Assembly: GCA_012727895.1 (NCBI GenBank) | Contig: JAAYGG010000088.1 | Location: 1-34,477 of the forward strand | Source of the DNA: Bacillota bacterium | GTDB lineage: Bacteria; Bacillota; UBA4882; UBA10575 | Reading direction: 5' to 3' | Length of the DNA: 34,477 nt | Part shown: positions 22,441 to 30,720 of the stretch, piece by piece | Position numbering within the stretch: the first letter of the stretch is position 1 | Layout of the letters: each line of letters starts with the position of its first letter | Notes under the pieces: model-generated | What the model was told of the DNA's origin: nothing | Database searches by the model: none | What the model saw: the letters and a program-made list of their open reading frames with translations, nothing else | Position numbers and translations under genes: made by a program

Positions 22441-23928
22441 TTGCACCAGAGAATAGAGGGGAAAATAACCGGCCTATTTCTTGCCGTTCTTTTCTTTTTC
22501 ACCGTGCCCGCCCTGACGGCAGCGGAAGACCCCTTGCAACTCCGGGCCATTTCCGCCATTCTTGTCGATGGGGAGACCGGCAAGATCCTTTATGAAAAAA
22601 ACGCGGAGGAAGTTTTGCCGGTTGGCAGCATGTCCAAGATGTTCATGGAATATCTGGTCCTTGCCGCCATCAAAGAGGGGAAAATATCCTGGGAGACACC
22701 CACCGTCATCTCGGATTATGCCTGGCGGATCTCGCAAAACCTCCGCCTTTCCAATGTCCCGCTCCGGAAGAACACGCAGTATACCGTAAAAGAACTGTAC
22801 GAAGCGGCCGTCATTTACTCGGCCAACGGCGCTAGCATCGCCCTGGTGGAACTGTTGGCCGGTTCCGAGGGGGATTTTGTCCGGCTGGCCAATGAGAAAG
22901 CCAAGGAACTGGGGTTAAGAAATACCACCCTTGTCAATAGCACCGGTCTGGATAACAGCGACCTCATGGGGATGCATCCCGCCGGTACCAGCCCGGAGGC
23001 AACGAATCTAATGACCGCCAAGGACCTGGCGCTCCTGGCCTTCCATCTTCTCCGCGACCACCCGGAGGTCCTCACTGTTTCCAGTATTCCCCGGAAAACC
23101 TTCCGGGAGGGCACTCCCGACGCCGTACGGATGGACAACTGGAACTGGATGCTGCCGGGGCTTGTTTATGCCTACAACGGTGTCGACGGGTTAAAAACCG
23201 GTTATACCGCTCAGGCCGGTTATTGTTTTACTGCCACCGCCGAACGGGACGGGCGCCGCCTCATCTCCGTAGTGATAAAGACCGATTCCTATCAGACCCG
23301 GTTTAGCGAAACACGGAAACTCCTGGATTATGGTTTCAACCGTTTTGCCGTGGTCGAACTGGCCCCCACGGGTTTTGATGAGAACGGCCAAATGACCCTG
23401 GCGGTCCGGAGCGGAAAAAAGGAGACCGTTACGGTTACTCCCGCAGAACCATTGCGGGTTTTGCTCAAGCCTGAAGAAAAAGAGAACTACGAAGCGGTTT
23501 TCCAGCCCGCTCCGCAATTGCCGGAAAACCGCGGTTTAAAAGCGCCCGTAACCAAAGGCGAAGTCGCCGGCTACTTGGTGCCTGCGGTCAAAGAGGGTAA
23601 AAGGGTCCCCGCCTATGAGTACTTAACCGCCGAAGGACGGAACCGGGAGCGGGTGCCGGTTGTGACCACCGAATCCGTGGCCAAAGCAGGCTGGTTTACA
23701 CTGGCGATCCGGAGGATCCGCGCTTTCTTTGCCAACCTGTGGCAAAAGCTCTTTCCCCCGGGAAAAGAGAGAAAAACCTCCCTGCGCTTACCGGCAGCCG
23801 TCGCTAGAGCGGCGGCAACCCCCTGCAGGGAGGCCATGGTTGAGACTGTGGTTCAGGACAACCACTTATCCAAAAAGGAGCGGAGCTTCTCTTTTGGCTG
23901 TACACCGACGATCCTCTCCACCGGCTGA
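22441..23928 (+). CDS. dacA: D-alanyl-D-alanine carboxypeptidase (PBP5/DacF family)
   Basis: 495 residues. The enzyme trims the terminal D-Ala from peptidoglycan stem peptides outside the membrane. A signal peptide (to about residue 28) leads into the peptidase domain with all three motifs: SxxK at S63-K66, SxN at S127-N129 and KTG at 251-253. A second beta domain (about 305-410) follows, and a C-terminal amphipathic helix GWFTLAIRRIRAFFANLWQKLF is the usual membrane anchor. Beyond the anchor come about 55 extra residues; the last 25 are encoded across the end of the opposite trxA gene, and a trxA terminator lies inside the coding part. The stop may therefore have been lost from an originally shorter gene. 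The start is a TTG at 22441 behind GGGGGGAT. A sporulation-specific role (DacF/DacB) cannot be excluded. Confidence 0.92.
   Translation: MHQRIEGKITGLFLAVLFFFTVPALTAAEDPLQLRAISAILVDGETGKILYEKNAEEVLPVGSMSKMFMEYLVLAAIKEGKISWETPTVISDYAWRISQNLRLSNVPLRKNTQYTVKELYEAAVIYSANGASIALVELLAGSEGDFVRLANEKAKELGLRNTTLVNSTGLDNSDLMGMHPAGTSPEATNLMTAKDLALLAFHLLRDHPEVLTVSSIPRKTFREGTPDAVRMDNWNWMLPGLVYAYNGVDGLKTGYTAQAGYCFTATAERDGRRLISVVIKTDSYQTRFSETRKLLDYGFNRFAVVELAPTGFDENGQMTLAVRSGKKETVTVTPAEPLRVLLKPEEKENYEAVFQPAPQLPENRGLKAPVTKGEVAGYLVPAVKEGKRVPAYEYLTAEGRNRERVPVVTTESVAKAGWFTLAIRRIRAFFANLWQKLFPPGKERKTSLRLPAAVARAAATPCREAMVETVVQDNHLSKKERSFSFGCTPTILSTG
23772..23833 (-). terminator. trxA terminator inside dacA 3' coding end
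   Basis: On minus, arms at 23825-23833 and 23777-23785 pair perfectly over 9 bp and are followed by five T and a CTCTC run. An inner GC-rich pairing closes part of the loop. It fits an intrinsic terminator for trxA, placed about 20 bp after its stop, and overlaps the coding sequence of convergent dacA. Confidence 0.65.
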
Positions 23929-24179
23929 CCGTCTTTAAAGAGGATCAGGGTGGGGATGGACATGATCTGGTATTCCCCGGAGAGTTCCAGATTCTCATCG
24001 GTATTGACCTTTCCCACTTTCACCCGGCCTTGATACTCGGCGGCCACCTCTTCGAGGATCGGCGCTAGCATCCGGCAAGGCCCGCACCACGGCGCCCAAA
24101 AATCCACCAAAGCCATACCTTGATACGACAAGATCTCGTCCTGGAAGTTCTCTTTGCTTAACTCAAAAACCTGCGACAT
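23853..24179 (-). CDS. trxA: thioredoxin
   Basis: 108 residues. Thioredoxin reduces protein disulfides in the cytoplasm. The active site WCGPC is at 31-35 within VDFWAPWCGPCRMLAPILEEVA, followed by KVNTDENLELSGEYQIMSIPTLILFKDG with the cis-Pro in SIPT. A long open frame extends to 24341, but the ATG at 24179 has an excellent AAAAGGAGG site and gives the normal length. The last 76 bp overlap the end of dacA on the other strand. A likely promoter lies at 24208-24235. Confidence 0.97.
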   Translation of the reverse strand: MSQVFELSKENFQDEILSYQGMALVDFWAPWCGPCRMLAPILEEVAAEYQGRVKVGKVNTDENLELSGEYQIMSIPTLILFKDGQPVERIVGVQPKEKLRSFLDKWLS

Positions 24180-24207
24180 GGGGATCCCTCCTTTTGCCTT
24201 ATATTTT

Positions 24208-24235
24208 AGCATATCCGGGGGACCACCGAAACCAA
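24208..24235 (-). promoter_or_regulatory. probable promoter of trxA
   Basis: TTGGTT (24230-24235), a 16-bp spacer and TATGCT (24208-24213) on minus, about 30 bp before the trxA start. The boxes are moderate matches; an overlapping TAAAAT follows closely. Confidence 0.45.
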
Positions 24236-24291
24236 CCGGCCAATTTTTAATTTTTCTTTCACAAGGGGAAGGAGTGAAGGGAGGCACGGGC

Positions 24292-24885
24292 ATGAGGTTA
24301 AAGCTCAGCGGGATCAGGGACAAGCGGGTCCTGGCCGCCATGGAGAAAGTCCCAAGGCATGAATTTGTTCCCGATGAATATCTTTATGCCGCCTATGAGG
24401 ACCGGCCTTTACCCATCGGCTGCGGCCAGACCATCTCCCAGCCGTATATCGTCGCCCTCATGACCGAACTGCTGGAATTGAAAGAGGACGACCGGGTCCT
24501 GGAGATTGGCGCCGGCTCCGGCTACCAAGCAGCCATTTTAGCGGAATTAGTCAAAAGCGTTTACACAGTGGAGATCATCGCGGAATTGGCGGCCAAGGCC
24601 GAGAAAACCCTGCGGGCTTTGGGTTATGAAAATGTAAGATTCAAAACAGGGGACGGTTATTTCGGTTGGAAAGAAGAAAGCCCCTTTAACGCCATTATTG
24701 TCACCGCCGCCCCGGAAGAGGTCCCGCCCGCGCTTAAAGAGCAGTTGGCGGAAGGGGGAAGGCTGGTGATCCCGCTCGGCCCGCCCCAGGGGGTGCAGAC
24801 GCTCTGGAAATTCACCAGGCAGGGGCAGGCCTTTGTTGCGGAAAACCACGGCCTGGTGCGTTTTGTTCCATTTACCAGGAAGTAG
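24292..24885 (+). CDS. pcm: protein-L-isoaspartate O-methyltransferase
   Basis: 197 residues. Pcm methylates isoaspartyl residues in aged proteins, using S-adenosylmethionine, as a repair step. Family blocks are present: VLAAMEKVPRHEFVP, the catalytic-loop region GCGQTISQPYIVALM (43-57), the SAM-binding EIGAGSGYQAAILAEL (71-86) and VYTVEII, then FNAIIVTAAPEEVPPALKEQL and RLVIPLG. The ATG at 24292 has GGGAGG 7 nt upstream. The N-terminus lacks the first 10-15 residues usual in the family (the MVEEQ-type helix), so it is slightly short. It is divergent from trxA with about 110 bp between and converges on trkH. Confidence 0.94.
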   Translation: MRLKLSGIRDKRVLAAMEKVPRHEFVPDEYLYAAYEDRPLPIGCGQTISQPYIVALMTELLELKEDDRVLEIGAGSGYQAAILAELVKSVYTVEIIAELAAKAEKTLRALGYENVRFKTGDGYFGWKEESPFNAIIVTAAPEEVPPALKEQLAEGGRLVIPLGPPQGVQTLWKFTRQGQAFVAENHGLVRFVPFTRK

Positions 24886-24917
24886 ATTGGCCGGAAAACG
24901 GGTTCCTTCTACTCATC

Positions 24918-24941
24918 AAAAAAAAGCGGTTATTCCCACCG
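24918..24941 (-). terminator. possible weak terminator after trkH
   Basis: On minus, a 4-bp stem (24938-24941 with 24927-24930) and a run of eight T (24918-24925) lie about 60 bp after the trkH stop, in the pcm-trkH convergent gap. The T-run is good but the stem is weak. Confidence 0.3.
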
Positions 24942-25002
24942 GAAACAGGTTGTTTCTGCTCGCCAAAAAATCCGTATTACAAATCCGCGTCCTGGCCGCA
25001 GG

Positions 25003-26442
25003 TTATCTCCGCCAAAAACCCGGGGTAAGCAGGATCAGGACTGTCAGGATTTCCAACCGCCCCGCCAGCATCAGAAAGCTCAGGACCCACTTGGCCACCG
25101 GGTGCAGATGCGCATAGTTGGCGGCCGGTCCCACACCGGCGAACCCCGGGCCCACATTACCGATGGCAGCCGCGGCTGCGCTGATCGAGGTCAGCATCTC
25201 CTCACCGGTTCCCATTATAGTTAAAACCCCGCCCAGGAAGAGGGCGATATACAAAAAGAAGAAACTGAGGGTCTCATGGAGGATCCGGTCGGAGACGGCC
25301 GTCTCCCCGAATCTGGTCTGGATCACCAGGCGGGGGCGGGCAGTCTGCCGGATCCGGCGAAGGGCATATTTGAAGAGCAGAACCACCCGGGCCACCTTAA
25401 GCGAACCGGCGGTGGAACCGGTACAACCGCCGACAAACATCAAGAGAAAAAGGACCCCCTTGGCCAGGGACGGCCAGGTGTCAAAATTGGCGCTGGCGAA
25501 TCCGGTGGTGGTACAGACGGAAACCGCCTGGAAAAGACCATGCCGGACAGCGGCGGCCGGGGAAAAGCCCATACCGGCCATGAGGGAGTAAGCGATGAGC
25601 GCTGCAGCGGAGAGAATAATTAGGCCATACCATTTAAACTCCGTAGCCGCAAAGGACCGCTGCAGGCTCTTTCTCCGGAACAAACGGTAATAGAGGGTGA
25701 AATTAACCCCGGAGAGAAACATAAAGATGGTCACAACCCATTCCACCGTCCCATTGGCAAAGGCCTGAACGCTTAAATCCCGGGAGGAAAAACCACCGGT
25801 AGAGACGGTACCGAGTGTATGGATGAGGCTCTCAAAGAAAGATAGGCCGGCCAGGCTAAGGGCGACCATCTGCAGGAGGGAAAGGGCGGCGTAAATCAGC
25901 CACATCGCCACGGCCGTCTGTTTCAACCGGGGCAGAATCCGCTCCGGCGCCAAGCCCGGGACCTCGGCCTGAAAAAGCGTAATCCCCGTCGGCAAAATGG
26001 GGAAGATCGCCAGGGAGAGCAGGATAATCCCCATCCCGCCCAGCCAGTGGGAGAGGCTCCGCCAGAAGAGCACCTCCCTGGGGACCGCCTCCAGATTGCT
26101 AAGGATGGTTGCGCCGGTGGTGGTAAACCCGGACATACTTTCAAAAAACGCATCGGTATAGGACGGGGTTACCCCGGAAAGATAGAGAGGCAATGCGCCC
26201 AGGCCGGCAATGAGCAGCCAGCCAAGGCCGACGATGGCAAACCCGTCCCTGCGGCTTAAATTCCCTGAGGGTCTTACCATCTTCATCAGCAATCCCACCC
26301 CGGCAGTGACCAGGATGGAGACGACAAAGGCCGTAACCCCCGGGGACTGGTCCCAGATCGCCCAGAAGAGGGGGAACACCATGGTCAAGGCCAGTAAGAG
26401 CAGAACAGTGCCCAGCGTATGGAGGATCATTCTAAAATGCAT
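25003..26442 (-). CDS. trkH: TrkH/KtrB potassium uptake channel subunit
   Basis: 479 residues. This is the membrane subunit of a Trk-type potassium uptake system. Four pore repeats are visible, each with a filter Gly: SGFTTTGATIL, LGTVSTGGFSS, VSVCTTTGFASANF and AAIGNVGPGF. About ten to twelve helices are predicted. The ATG at 26442 overlaps the end of trkA by 11 nt; a second in-frame ATG four codons later is also possible. Together with trkA it forms a two-gene operon. Potassium uptake of this type is a known target of cyclic-di-AMP in Firmicutes through the gating subunit, so darA in this window may belong to the same signalling setting, but that is inference. Confidence 0.95.
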   Translation of the reverse strand: MHFRMILHTLGTVLLLLALTMVFPLFWAIWDQSPGVTAFVVSILVTAGVGLLMKMVRPSGNLSRRDGFAIVGLGWLLIAGLGALPLYLSGVTPSYTDAFFESMSGFTTTGATILSNLEAVPREVLFWRSLSHWLGGMGIILLSLAIFPILPTGITLFQAEVPGLAPERILPRLKQTAVAMWLIYAALSLLQMVALSLAGLSFFESLIHTLGTVSTGGFSSRDLSVQAFANGTVEWVVTIFMFLSGVNFTLYYRLFRRKSLQRSFAATEFKWYGLIILSAAALIAYSLMAGMGFSPAAAVRHGLFQAVSVCTTTGFASANFDTWPSLAKGVLFLLMFVGGCTGSTAGSLKVARVVLLFKYALRRIRQTARPRLVIQTRFGETAVSDRILHETLSFFFLYIALFLGGVLTIMGTGEEMLTSISAAAAAIGNVGPGFAGVGPAANYAHLHPVAKWVLSFLMLAGRLEILTVLILLTPGFWRR

Positions 26443-27811
26443 TATTTTCTCCCGTCCCTACCGGTTTTTCCGCCCGGAAAAGATTTTCCACCGCCGGGGC
26501 GGTAGAACGCAGGGAAAACAGAAGGGCCCGGTCGCCCGGGTGAATTTGCGTATCCCCCCTGGGCACAATGACCCTCCGGTTTTGGATGACCGCGCCGACC
26601 ACCGCTCCCGGCGGCATCTCCAAATCACGCAGGGGTTTTTGTGTTACTGCGGACCCCGGTTCCGCTTTCAATTCGATAAATTCAGCCTCACCCGAATTCA
26701 GCAGGCTGATGGAGAGGACGTTACTGGCGCGTACCAGTTTTAGGACGGTACTTACGGTGAGCAGGCGCGGGGTGATGGCGGCGGTGACCCCGCTCATCTC
26801 CGCCAGCGGGAGGTAATCCTCCCGGCTGATCTGGCAGATGATCTCTTCCACCCCCCGTTTATGCGCCAGCATACTGGCGACCAGGTTGGAATTGTCCGAC
26901 CCGGTCAAAGCGATAAAGATATCCCCCGGCCCCAGGTTTTCCTCTTCAAAGACCTCGATCTTGGTGGCGTCGCCATGCACCACCTCACATCCTTCCAAAT
27001 CCCGGGCCAGATCTTTGCTTTTCTCATCCGAGACCTCAATAACCTTGATCTCCGGCCGCTTCTTCCGGCCCCGCAAGAGCCCCACCAAATACCGGGTGAT
27101 TAAACCGCCGCCGGCAATTATAACCCGCTTAAACTTGGGGTTTTTCATCCTGACCAAACCGTTCAGGCTGTGAAACCCCGAGGTGGCCCCAACCAGGAAG
27201 AGCTTGTCTTTTGCCAGGAGTTGGGTGTTCCCGTTGGGGATAATAATCTCCCCGTCCCGGCTGATGGCAACGATCGTCAGGTTGGCCAGGCCGAGCTCGC
27301 GGATGTATTTGCCGCAGATCCCCATGGTTTCCTCGAGTTTCACCCCGACCATACTCAAACGCCCGTCGGCAAAGTACTCCATATCCGTGGCCATCGGGAA
27401 CTCCACCAGGCGAAAGATCTCCTGGGCTGCCAGGTGCTCCGGGTTGATAATCAAATCCAGGCCGAAACGGGCGTAGGAAAGGAGGTAAGGGTGGGGGGAG
27501 GTATAATCCGGGTTCCGCACCCGTGCCACCGTCACCGGCACCCCGCACTGTTTCGCCGTCATGCAAGCAATCATATTCAGCTCATCATTTTCAGTCACAG
27601 CGATGATGATATCCACGGCAGTTATGCCGATCTCTTCCAACACCGCAGCGCTGGCCCCATTGCCGGCCACCGTCATCACGTCAAGGGTCTCAATAACCGG
27701 CTTCAAGGCCGCCGGATCCTTGTCAATAACGATCACATCATGCTCCTCTTCCGAGAGGACCTTTGCGAGATCAAAACCGACTTTCCCTGCTCCCACCACA
27801 ACAACCTTCAT
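26432..27811 (-). CDS. trkA: Trk potassium uptake regulatory subunit TrkA
   Basis: 459 residues. TrkA is the cytoplasmic gating ring that binds nucleotides (NAD(H), ATP) and controls TrkH. It has two full repeats, each a Rossmann TrkA-N domain followed by a TrkA-C domain: the first begins MKVVVVGAGKVGFDLAKVL (GxGxxG at 7-12) with VIVIDKD, the second begins at about residue 230 with RVIIAGGGLITRYLVGLL. The C-domains read LGLANLTIVAISRDGEIIIPNGNTQLLAKDKLFLVG and the related MPPGAVVGAVIQNRRVIVPRGDTQIHPGDRALLF. The ATG at 27811 has AGGAGGTGG upstream. A strong promoter lies at 27894-27922. Confidence 0.96.
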   Translation of the reverse strand: MKVVVVGAGKVGFDLAKVLSEEEHDVIVIDKDPAALKPVIETLDVMTVAGNGASAAVLEEIGITAVDIIIAVTENDELNMIACMTAKQCGVPVTVARVRNPDYTSPHPYLLSYARFGLDLIINPEHLAAQEIFRLVEFPMATDMEYFADGRLSMVGVKLEETMGICGKYIRELGLANLTIVAISRDGEIIIPNGNTQLLAKDKLFLVGATSGFHSLNGLVRMKNPKFKRVIIAGGGLITRYLVGLLRGRKKRPEIKVIEVSDEKSKDLARDLEGCEVVHGDATKIEVFEEENLGPGDIFIALTGSDNSNLVASMLAHKRGVEEIICQISREDYLPLAEMSGVTAAITPRLLTVSTVLKLVRASNVLSISLLNSGEAEFIELKAEPGSAVTQKPLRDLEMPPGAVVGAVIQNRRVIVPRGDTQIHPGDRALLFSLRSTAPAVENLFRAEKPVGTGENNAF

Positions 27812-27893
27812 TTGCGGAACCCACCTCCTGCCATTATCCGGCCGGGTACTGCCCGTGAATAGAACTTCCGCACCATACGTGATTATTTAGCAT

Positions 27894-27922
27894 ATTGTAC
27901 CGCTTTTTTTGCTTTTCCGCAA
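27894..27922 (-). promoter_or_regulatory. sigma-A-type promoter of trkA-trkH
   Basis: TTGCGG (27917-27922), a 17-bp spacer and TACAAT (27894-27899) on minus, about 85 bp before the trkA start. Confidence 0.7.
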
Positions 27923-27989
27923 CAGTGTAGAAAAGACCTCTTTTTCCCTATTATTGTTTAATCAATTCTTTAGTCTTCCGCAATTATTA

Positions 27990-28037
27990 TGCCATGTGCG
28001 GGCGCAAGGACACCCGCAGCAAGCAACCACTATGGCA
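27990..28037. repeat. nested inverted repeats upstream of GH31 gene
   Basis: An outer 6-bp pair (27990-27995 with 28032-28037) encloses an inner 6-bp pair (27997-28002 with 28013-28018, 10-nt loop). Both are perfect. It could be an operator or a structured leader of the xylosidase transcript; no match to a riboswitch I know. Confidence 0.45.
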
Positions 28038-28159
28038 GGAGATATCGGGCCGGGAGAGAATTATTACTATAGAAGAAATTAAGCCGGCGAGTTTGAGAAA
28101 GAGATAGGATTAGAGAAACAGTACAACTGGGGAACCAGGCAAGATTTAGGAAGGGGTTG

Positions 28160-30538
28160 ATGGCCATCAAATTCACCGATGGAAACTGGCTGGTCAAAAA
28201 GGGGGTTAAGATCTTCTCCCCGGCCGCCCTTTATGATTACGAGACCGGGGATGGAACCCTGACCTTGTACGCACCGGCCCGTCCGATTCATCACAAGGGC
28301 GATACTTTGCAGGGACCCTTATTCACTATCGAGCTTTCTTCACCGGCGCCGGAGGTGATCAGGGTCCGTTTTTATCATTATAAAGGGGCGATTACGCAAG
28401 GCAACTCACCCGCCTTTACCATCAGTGAAGCGCCGGATGAGATTAGAGCGGGCACTCCCGTGCAGATCAGCGACGACGGCGATTACCTGGTTTACAAGGC
28501 AGGGAATCTGTCGGCCCGGATCAGGAAAAACCCCTGGTCAATCCGATTTTTCCACGGGGAGAAACTACTGACCGGCAGCGACTACCGGAGTATGGGCTAT
28601 ATCCAGACTGGCGACGATGATCTGCCCGAATACGGTTTCGGGGGCAGTAGTGTCTATATGCGGGAACAACTGAGCCTGGAGGTGGGCGAGGGCGTCTACG
28701 GGTTGGGGGAGCGTTTCACCGCCTTCGTCAAGAACGGGCAGACGGTGGAGATCTGGAACAAGGACGGGGGAACCGGGAGCGACCAGGCTTATAAAAATGT
28801 CCCCTTCTATTTGACGAATAGGGGCTACGGCGTGTTTGTCAACCATCCGGAGCACGTCTCCTTTGAAGTGGCTACGGAACGCGTCTCCAAGGTGCAGTTC
28901 AGCGTGGCCGGCGAATACCTGGAGTACTTCATCATCAACGGCCCGGGGTTAAAAGATGTTTTACAGCGGTATACCGGGTTGACCGGCCGCCCGGCCCTCC
29001 CTCCGGCCTGGTCCTTCGGCCTCTGGTTAACCACCTCCTTTACCACAGATTACAATGAGGAGATCGTCAACTCGTTCATTGACGGGATGGCCGCCCGGGA
29101 TCTTCCCTTGCATGTCTTCCATTTTGATTGTTTCTGGATGAAGGAGTTCCATTGGACCGATTTTCAATGGAATAAAGAGGCCTTTCCCGACCCCGAGGGG
29201 ATGCTGCGCCGCTTGAAAGAAAAGGGCCTTAGGATCTCGGTCTGGATCAACCCCTATATCGCCCAGAGGTCGGCCTTGTTCGACGAGGGCGCGGCCAAAG
29301 GCTACCTGCTGAAGAAGAAGGACGGCACGGTTTGGCAGGGCGACCTCTGGCAACCGGGCATGGGCATTGTCGATTTCACCAACCCCGAAGCCTGCGCCTG
29401 GTACGCCGGGAAGCTCCGCAGCCTGTTGGCGATGGGGGTTGACACCTTCAAGACGGACTTCGGCGAGAGGATCCCAACGGACGTGGTTTACTACGACGGT
29501 TCCGATCCTTACAAGATGCACAATTACTACTCTTACCTCTACAACCGGGTGGTCTTTAATGTTCTCAAGGAAAAGTTCGGGGAGAACAAGGCTGTGGTCT
29601 TCGCCCGTTCCGCCACGGCCGGGTCGCAAAAATACCCCGTCCACTGGGGTGGGGATTGCTTCAGCTCCTACCAGTCCATGGCGGAGACCCTCCGCGGCGG
29701 GCTCTCCCTCGGCCTCTGCGGGTTTGGGTTCTGGTCCCATGACATCGGGGGTTTTGAAGAGACGGCCACCCCGGACCTGTATAAACGCTGGGTTGCCTTC
29801 GGCCTTCTCTCTTCCCATAGCCGGCTGCACGGCAATGCCTCTTACCGGGTACCCTGGCTCTTCGATGAAGAGGCCGTTACCGTCCTGCGATTTTTCACCC
29901 AATTAAAATGCCGCCTGATGCCCTACATCTACCAGGCGGCCTGTGCAGCGCGGGACGAAGGCCTGCCGGTTCTCCGTCCGATGGTCCTGGAGTTCCCGGA
30001 CGATCCGGGCTGCCGCTACCTCGATACCCAATACATGCTGGGCGAGGCACTGCTGGTGGCGCCGGTCTTCAGCGAAGACGGGGAAGTCTCCTATTATTTA
30101 CCCCCCGGCCAGTGGAGTAACTTCTTCACCGGCGAAAAGATCGCCGGGGGCCGCTGGGTTAAGGAAAAACACGGGTACCTGAGCCTGCCGCTGCTGGTCA
30201 GGCCCAACCAAATCATCGCCGTTGGCAACAACAGCCGGCGGCCGGATTATGATTTTGCCGCCAACGTCACGCTTCACCTCTTCAACCTGGAGGAGGGCGC
30301 TGCCGCCTCAACCCGGGTCTATAATATGGAAGGCCGGCCTGAGCTTATGGTCCGCGCCGAACGGCGGGGGCAGAAAATTCTTCTCCAGGCCGAGGCCGCT
30401 GATAAACCCTGGTCCCTGCTCCTCCGCGGCGCCTGGCAGGTAAAAGAGGTCACAGGCGGGAGGTTGACAGCCAAAGACGGCGAGAGCCTGATTATCCCGG
30501 ATCATTACAACGGCGAACTCACTATTGAGCTGTTGTGA
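28160..30538 (+). CDS. yicI: GH31 alpha-xylosidase (YicI type)
   Basis: 792 residues. This cytoplasmic glycoside hydrolase removes alpha-linked xylose from the non-reducing end of xyloglucan-type oligosaccharides such as isoprimeverose. The GH31 barrel carries the nucleophile D433 in KTDFGERIP and the acid/base D499 in HWGGDCFSS; their 66-residue spacing equals that of E. coli YicI. The FHFDCFWMKEF stretch (320-330), with Cys-Phe-Trp in the substrate pocket, is what separates alpha-xylosidases from alpha-glucosidases of the family. An N-terminal beta-sandwich (1-280) and C-terminal beta domains (from ~640) flank the barrel. No signal peptide is present. The ATG at 28160 has GGAAGGGG upstream; a TTG one codon earlier is possible. 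No transporter or regulator gene is next to it. Confidence 0.95.
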   Translation: MAIKFTDGNWLVKKGVKIFSPAALYDYETGDGTLTLYAPARPIHHKGDTLQGPLFTIELSSPAPEVIRVRFYHYKGAITQGNSPAFTISEAPDEIRAGTPVQISDDGDYLVYKAGNLSARIRKNPWSIRFFHGEKLLTGSDYRSMGYIQTGDDDLPEYGFGGSSVYMREQLSLEVGEGVYGLGERFTAFVKNGQTVEIWNKDGGTGSDQAYKNVPFYLTNRGYGVFVNHPEHVSFEVATERVSKVQFSVAGEYLEYFIINGPGLKDVLQRYTGLTGRPALPPAWSFGLWLTTSFTTDYNEEIVNSFIDGMAARDLPLHVFHFDCFWMKEFHWTDFQWNKEAFPDPEGMLRRLKEKGLRISVWINPYIAQRSALFDEGAAKGYLLKKKDGTVWQGDLWQPGMGIVDFTNPEACAWYAGKLRSLLAMGVDTFKTDFGERIPTDVVYYDGSDPYKMHNYYSYLYNRVVFNVLKEKFGENKAVVFARSATAGSQKYPVHWGGDCFSSYQSMAETLRGGLSLGLCGFGFWSHDIGGFEETATPDLYKRWVAFGLLSSHSRLHGNASYRVPWLFDEEAVTVLRFFTQLKCRLMPYIYQAACAARDEGLPVLRPMVLEFPDDPGCRYLDTQYMLGEALLVAPVFSEDGEVSYYLPPGQWSNFFTGEKIAGGRWVKEKHGYLSLPLLVRPNQIIAVGNNSRRPDYDFAANVTLHLFNLEEGAAASTRVYNMEGRPELMVRAERRGQKILLQAEAADKPWSLLLRGAWQVKEVTGGRLTAKDGESLIIPDHYNGELTIELL

Positions 30539-30564
30539 TGCGCGCCGATCAACTCCGGCGCGCA
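30539..30564 (+). terminator. hairpin directly after GH31 stop
   Basis: A perfect 9-bp GC-rich stem with an 8-nt loop begins on the first base after the TGA. No T-run follows immediately, so it may protect the message end or help stop transcription rather than act alone. Confidence 0.45.
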
Positions 30565-30656
30565 GATCCGAAAACGGCTTTTGCCCTGGTAACGTTCTTT
30601 TTCATCTGATTGCTGTACGTGTACGAGGGATACTAATCCTTTAACAAGAACAAACA

Positions 30657-30685
30657 GCTGCCCGCCGGGAAAAAAGGCGGGCAGC
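30657..30685. terminator. hairpin between convergent GH31 and ddl genes
   Basis: A perfect 10-bp stem (30657-30666 with 30676-30685) with a 9-nt loop stands between the two converging genes. Neither side has a long T-run, though the minus side reads TGTTTGTTCTT. A bidirectional terminator is the best explanation. Confidence 0.6.
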
Positions 30686-30720
30686 CTTCACTTGTCAGCG
30701 GATCCGCAACATAGAGGGAT

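Larger units (their letters stand above)
27812..28159. promoter_or_regulatory. 348-bp divergent region between trkA and GH31 gene
   Basis: No gene is seen here. The left side holds the trkA promoter. The middle part holds two nested perfect inverted repeats (27990-28037). TTCCGCA occurs three times (near 27866, 27915 and 27976). The right end has the GGAAGGGG ribosome binding site of the GH31 gene; no convincing promoter, catabolite-control site or known riboswitch for that gene was recognised. Confidence 0.6.

Noticed and set aside
24180-24341. Longer N-terminus for trxA
   Set aside because: It would reach into the pcm start region and place the strong ribosome binding site inside the gene; thioredoxin starts at MSQVF.
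27940-28150. Riboswitch before trkA or the xylosidase gene (cyclic-di-AMP type considered)
   Set aside because: The conserved core of the ydaO element was not found on either strand; only simple nested repeats are visible.
29027-29902. Minus-strand open frame of 291 codons opposite the xylosidase
   Set aside because: It is antisense to the GH31 catalytic barrel, with composition typical of a shadow frame.
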